Positions 61,442 to 64,000 of a stretch of DNA of 64,000 nt are shown piece after piece; the stretch's first letter is position 1, and each line of letters opens with the position of its first letter. The translations under genes and the position numbers were made by a program. The notes under the pieces were generated by a model, which saw only the letters and a program-made list of their open reading frames with translations, was not told where the DNA came from and searched no databases. Origin of the DNA: Dioscorea cayenensis subsp. rotundata (taxonomy: Eukaryota; Streptophyta; Magnoliopsida; Dioscoreales; Dioscoreaceae); assembly GCF_009730915.1 (NCBI RefSeq), contig NC_052472.1, forward strand, positions 19,312,382 through 19,376,381, read 5' to 3'.

Positions 61442-62398
61442 ATGGAATCGCTTTTTAGGGAGCACTTGGATTGTTGCACATCACCTGTTCGACGGAATGC
61501 CTGTGAGACGTTTGGCGCTGTCCGGCAAGCACCGGCGCGCGCGTGTCGCTGCTCTGGCTGCGGGGATCACCGAGGTCGCCCCCGGTGAACAAGGCTGATA
61601 ACCCGAGGTTGCACAACCCGTTGCTCCGGCAGAAGATGATGGGGGTGTGGATGGTTGGGCGTGATCTTTGAATGGGAAGGTGTCATTGTTGAGGATGATC
61701 CTAAGTTGGAGAGGAAGGCATGGTTGCAGTTGTCCCAAGAAGAAGGAAAGTCTCCACCTTTAGCCTTTGTTTTGAAGAGAATTGAAGGGATGAAGAATGA
61801 GCAAGCTATTGCTGAGGTCCTTTGTTGGTCTCGTGACCCTTTTGAGCTCCGGAGATTAGCTGCTCGGAAGGAGGAGATAAGCCGGAGTCTTGGTGGAGCA
61901 TTTCATCAAATACGTTCTGGGTCTCAAGAATTCATTGGTACTCTTGTTAATCATAGCATACCAATGGCTTTAGCTACAACACGGCCAAGGAAAACACTCC
62001 AAGAAGAAATGATGGCAGTTGGTGTCAAAGGTTCATTCAATGCTATCATCGCTGCTGATGATGTTTACCGTGGGAAGCCTGATCCTGAAATGTTTGTGTA
62101 TGCTTCTCAGCTTCTTAGCTTTATACCAGAACGGTGCATTGTGTTTGGGAATTCGAATTTGACTGTGGAAGCTGCACATGATGCTCGGATGAAATGTGTG
62201 GCTGTTGCAAGTAAGCAACCGGTGTATGAGCTTAGTGCTGCAGATCTTGTTGTGAGAAGGCTTGATGAACTTTCTGTTGTGGATTTGAAGAACCTTGCTG
62301 ATATTGATTCTTTAGAGTTTGTGTCCGAAGAACCGGAGCTCGTGGAAGATGTGTCTCCGGCCACCGTCTCGGTGGCTTCTGATGATCTATTCTGGTAA
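61442..62398 (+). CDS. PYRP2: Chloroplast HAD phosphatase of riboflavin synthesis (PYRP2-like), N-terminal part frameshifted
   Basis: PYRP2 removes the phosphate from 5-amino-6-(5-phospho-D-ribitylamino)uracil in plastid riboflavin synthesis. From 61655 the frame is intact to TAA 62398: IFEWEGVIVEDDP (HAD motif I, with the first Asp position replaced by Glu as I recall for this family), MALATTRPRKTLQEE (motif II region), RGKPDPEMFVYASQ (motif III Lys) and CIVFGNSNLTVEAAHDARMK (motif IV region). The 5' part changes frame. ATG 61442 reads MESLFREHLDCCTSPVRR. Another frame then gives RRLALSGKHRRARVAALAAG, a plausible transit-peptide end, but TGA TAA follow at 61596-61601. That frame resumes QPVAPAEDDGGVDGW, and a one-base loss in the G run at 61657-61659 joins it to the body. 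The gene is a single exon unless a 48-bp segment (61585-61632) with GT-AG ends is removed, which is too short for a usual plant intron. Confidence 0.85.
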
Positions 62399-64000
62399 GA
62401 TTTCTTGGTTGTACAGTTTATTGTTTTGCTTGATTGATGTAAGTAGTAAATTGGTAATTGATTATCACTGATTATGCTAGATATTAAGAGCAGCATAGGA
62501 TCCTCTTCTCTGAATACTGTATATATATTAGAGATAAGAAGAGAGGATGAATGATTTATATAGTTGGGTGGTCCGCATTGGCACCCTTGTTTCGGAAAAC
62601 CGAAAACATGACATGTATTTTGTGCACATTTATTCGAATTCAGAATGTTGTGCTAGAATGTTATTAAAAAAGGAAAGTAAATTTACAAATGGTTTACTGG
62701 AATCTGCATTTGAAAATGTTACATTTATTCTGTCATTTGTTCTTTTGAAAATGCTTGTGCTTGAGTATGATTCATGAATAGGAATGCCATAATTAACTAA
62801 CATATTTATATATTGGATGTAACTATTACAAGATAATTGCGACCTCGATCTTATGGAATGCTTGTTATGTTATTCTTTTTTATTCTGCTTTGTAAGAGTC
62901 ATGGTAGCCTATTATATCAGTGATTATATATTCAATAAGATGGGCAATGCAACACATCTTTTTTGAATTACTCATTTATGATTTTGTTTCTTGGCATAGA
63001 AATATTCAAACCTTTTGTTAATACATTGAAGAATGCCTGATTTTTGAGATAATAATCATGTATTCGGACTTGCTGACTGATGCTACAAAGCTTAGTTATA
63101 AAATTTATGCCAAACGAACACCTGAACTTTATCTTACCTTTGTTTTATTTAACACTTGAACCTTGTGGGTTAATGAGTTGAGACACTTTTTATTGTTCAC
63201 AATGGAAAAAGAGTGGCATGCATCTGTTTGTTTATTGCCAACAAAAAGACAGGAGACTTAAGAGAATACTGCATATATTGCTACAAAGATTAGAAAAAAA
63301 CAATTACATATCAATGATTAATTGCAATTAAATTTAATGTCACTGTTTAATTAATCAAATGGAAGCATAACATTTTCATTCAATCTGAATTTACAACATA
63401 CATTCACTGTAAACTATGTTAGCTTGGTATTGAGAATTCCTCCTCTTTTACAACTTTTTGTAAGAGCATTGTTTTTGCCAAAGTTTCTGATGAAAAATTA
63501 AACTTCACCAAAGAATGTTGGTAATTCTATATAATTAGAACAATAACTAGCCTTGAAGAGCAATGCAGTAAAAATCCTATAGTAAGAAGAATGTATGTCT
63601 TTCCTTTACTCTGTAAAATTAACAATCTCTTTGTCTGAGTCCTTCAACTCTGGTTTTTCTTCCAAGTCATTGACCTTCCAGAAACTGAACGACATAAGGA
63701 AATCAAAGTGCATTTTGGTAATCATTCTAACAATTAGGTTTTGATGCACATCTATACCAATCTCCTATAGCCTCTGCAATTGTCTCAGCCAAGCATAATA
63801 CATTTCTTTTATTATTCAGAGTAAATTTGAAGAATAGTGTCATAGGTCCTAGATCAACTTCTGGTAATGGGATTTTTGTGGGAATATATTATAAATAAAT
63901 AACTAATGGCAATATGTATAGAAAAAAATATTACTAGAAAGCTATTAACATTAATAGTTATTTTCTTTTACTTTATATTTATGCCATTTATTTCTTATTG
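62399..64000. other. 3' flank of PYRP2 and AT-rich intergenic DNA
   Basis: The PYRP2 3' untranslated region occupies the first few hundred bases. Beyond that I see no supported gene. A short minus-strand frame at 63606-63684 looks slightly coding, but stands alone. Confidence 0.5.

Noticed and set aside
63606..63684. Possible last exon on the minus strand (reads FWKVNDLE, then lysine- and glutamate-rich residues, ending at a stop)
   Set aside because: There is an acceptor-like cag before it, but the frame is short, I recognise no family, and no further exons are visible up to the window end.

Overview
The window is nuclear DNA from a flowering plant. It holds spliced genes for typical land-plant families: a beta-tubulin, an organelle-targeted PPR protein, a DUF3527 protein, a riboflavin-pathway HAD phosphatase and a UGT93-type zeatin O-glucosyltransferase. 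These sit in very AT-rich DNA full of plant transposons and long TA microsatellites. I cannot place the species reliably. A run of exactly 1000 N (8955-9954) is a scaffold gap.

Left third (1-19,100). A decayed Ty1/copia retrotransposon of the Tnt1/Tork type (218-8348) still has both LTRs and a 5-bp target duplication. It is split inside its reverse transcriptase by a 3.5-kb CACTA element (3564-7093). After the gap comes an intact single-exon glycosyltransferase on the minus strand (12506-13897), then a copia LTR fragment, a hAT transposase scrap, and AT-rich DNA with simple repeats.

Middle (19,059-37,461) is a transposon cluster: a 5'-truncated LINE; a 6.8-kb MULE with about 690-bp terminal inverted repeats and a FAR1-type transposase (19713-26518); a 7.4-kb MULE carrying a ULP1-protease gene and a convergent MuDR transposase (26832-34189); and a 0.6-kb non-coding relative (36791-37409). 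The ULP1 MULE has the most unusual signal in the window. Its long introns and the space between its two genes consist of degenerate units that repeat a TTTAA core every 20-21 bases, oriented with transcription on each strand. The same 20-base periodicity fills the small relative.

Right third (42,400-64,000) is the host gene block: beta-tubulin (+, 42498-45714), a PPR protein (+, 46669-48226), a DUF3527 protein (-, 48572-52860 with a leader intron) and the chloroplast HAD phosphatase PYRP2 (+, 61442-62398). Each is recognisable nearly end to end, yet each needs one or more one-base frame corrections. Either the assembly contains small indel errors or the genes are damaged; the clustering of such indels in otherwise conserved genes favours assembly error. 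The genes are unrelated housekeeping or regulatory loci and do not form a pathway together.
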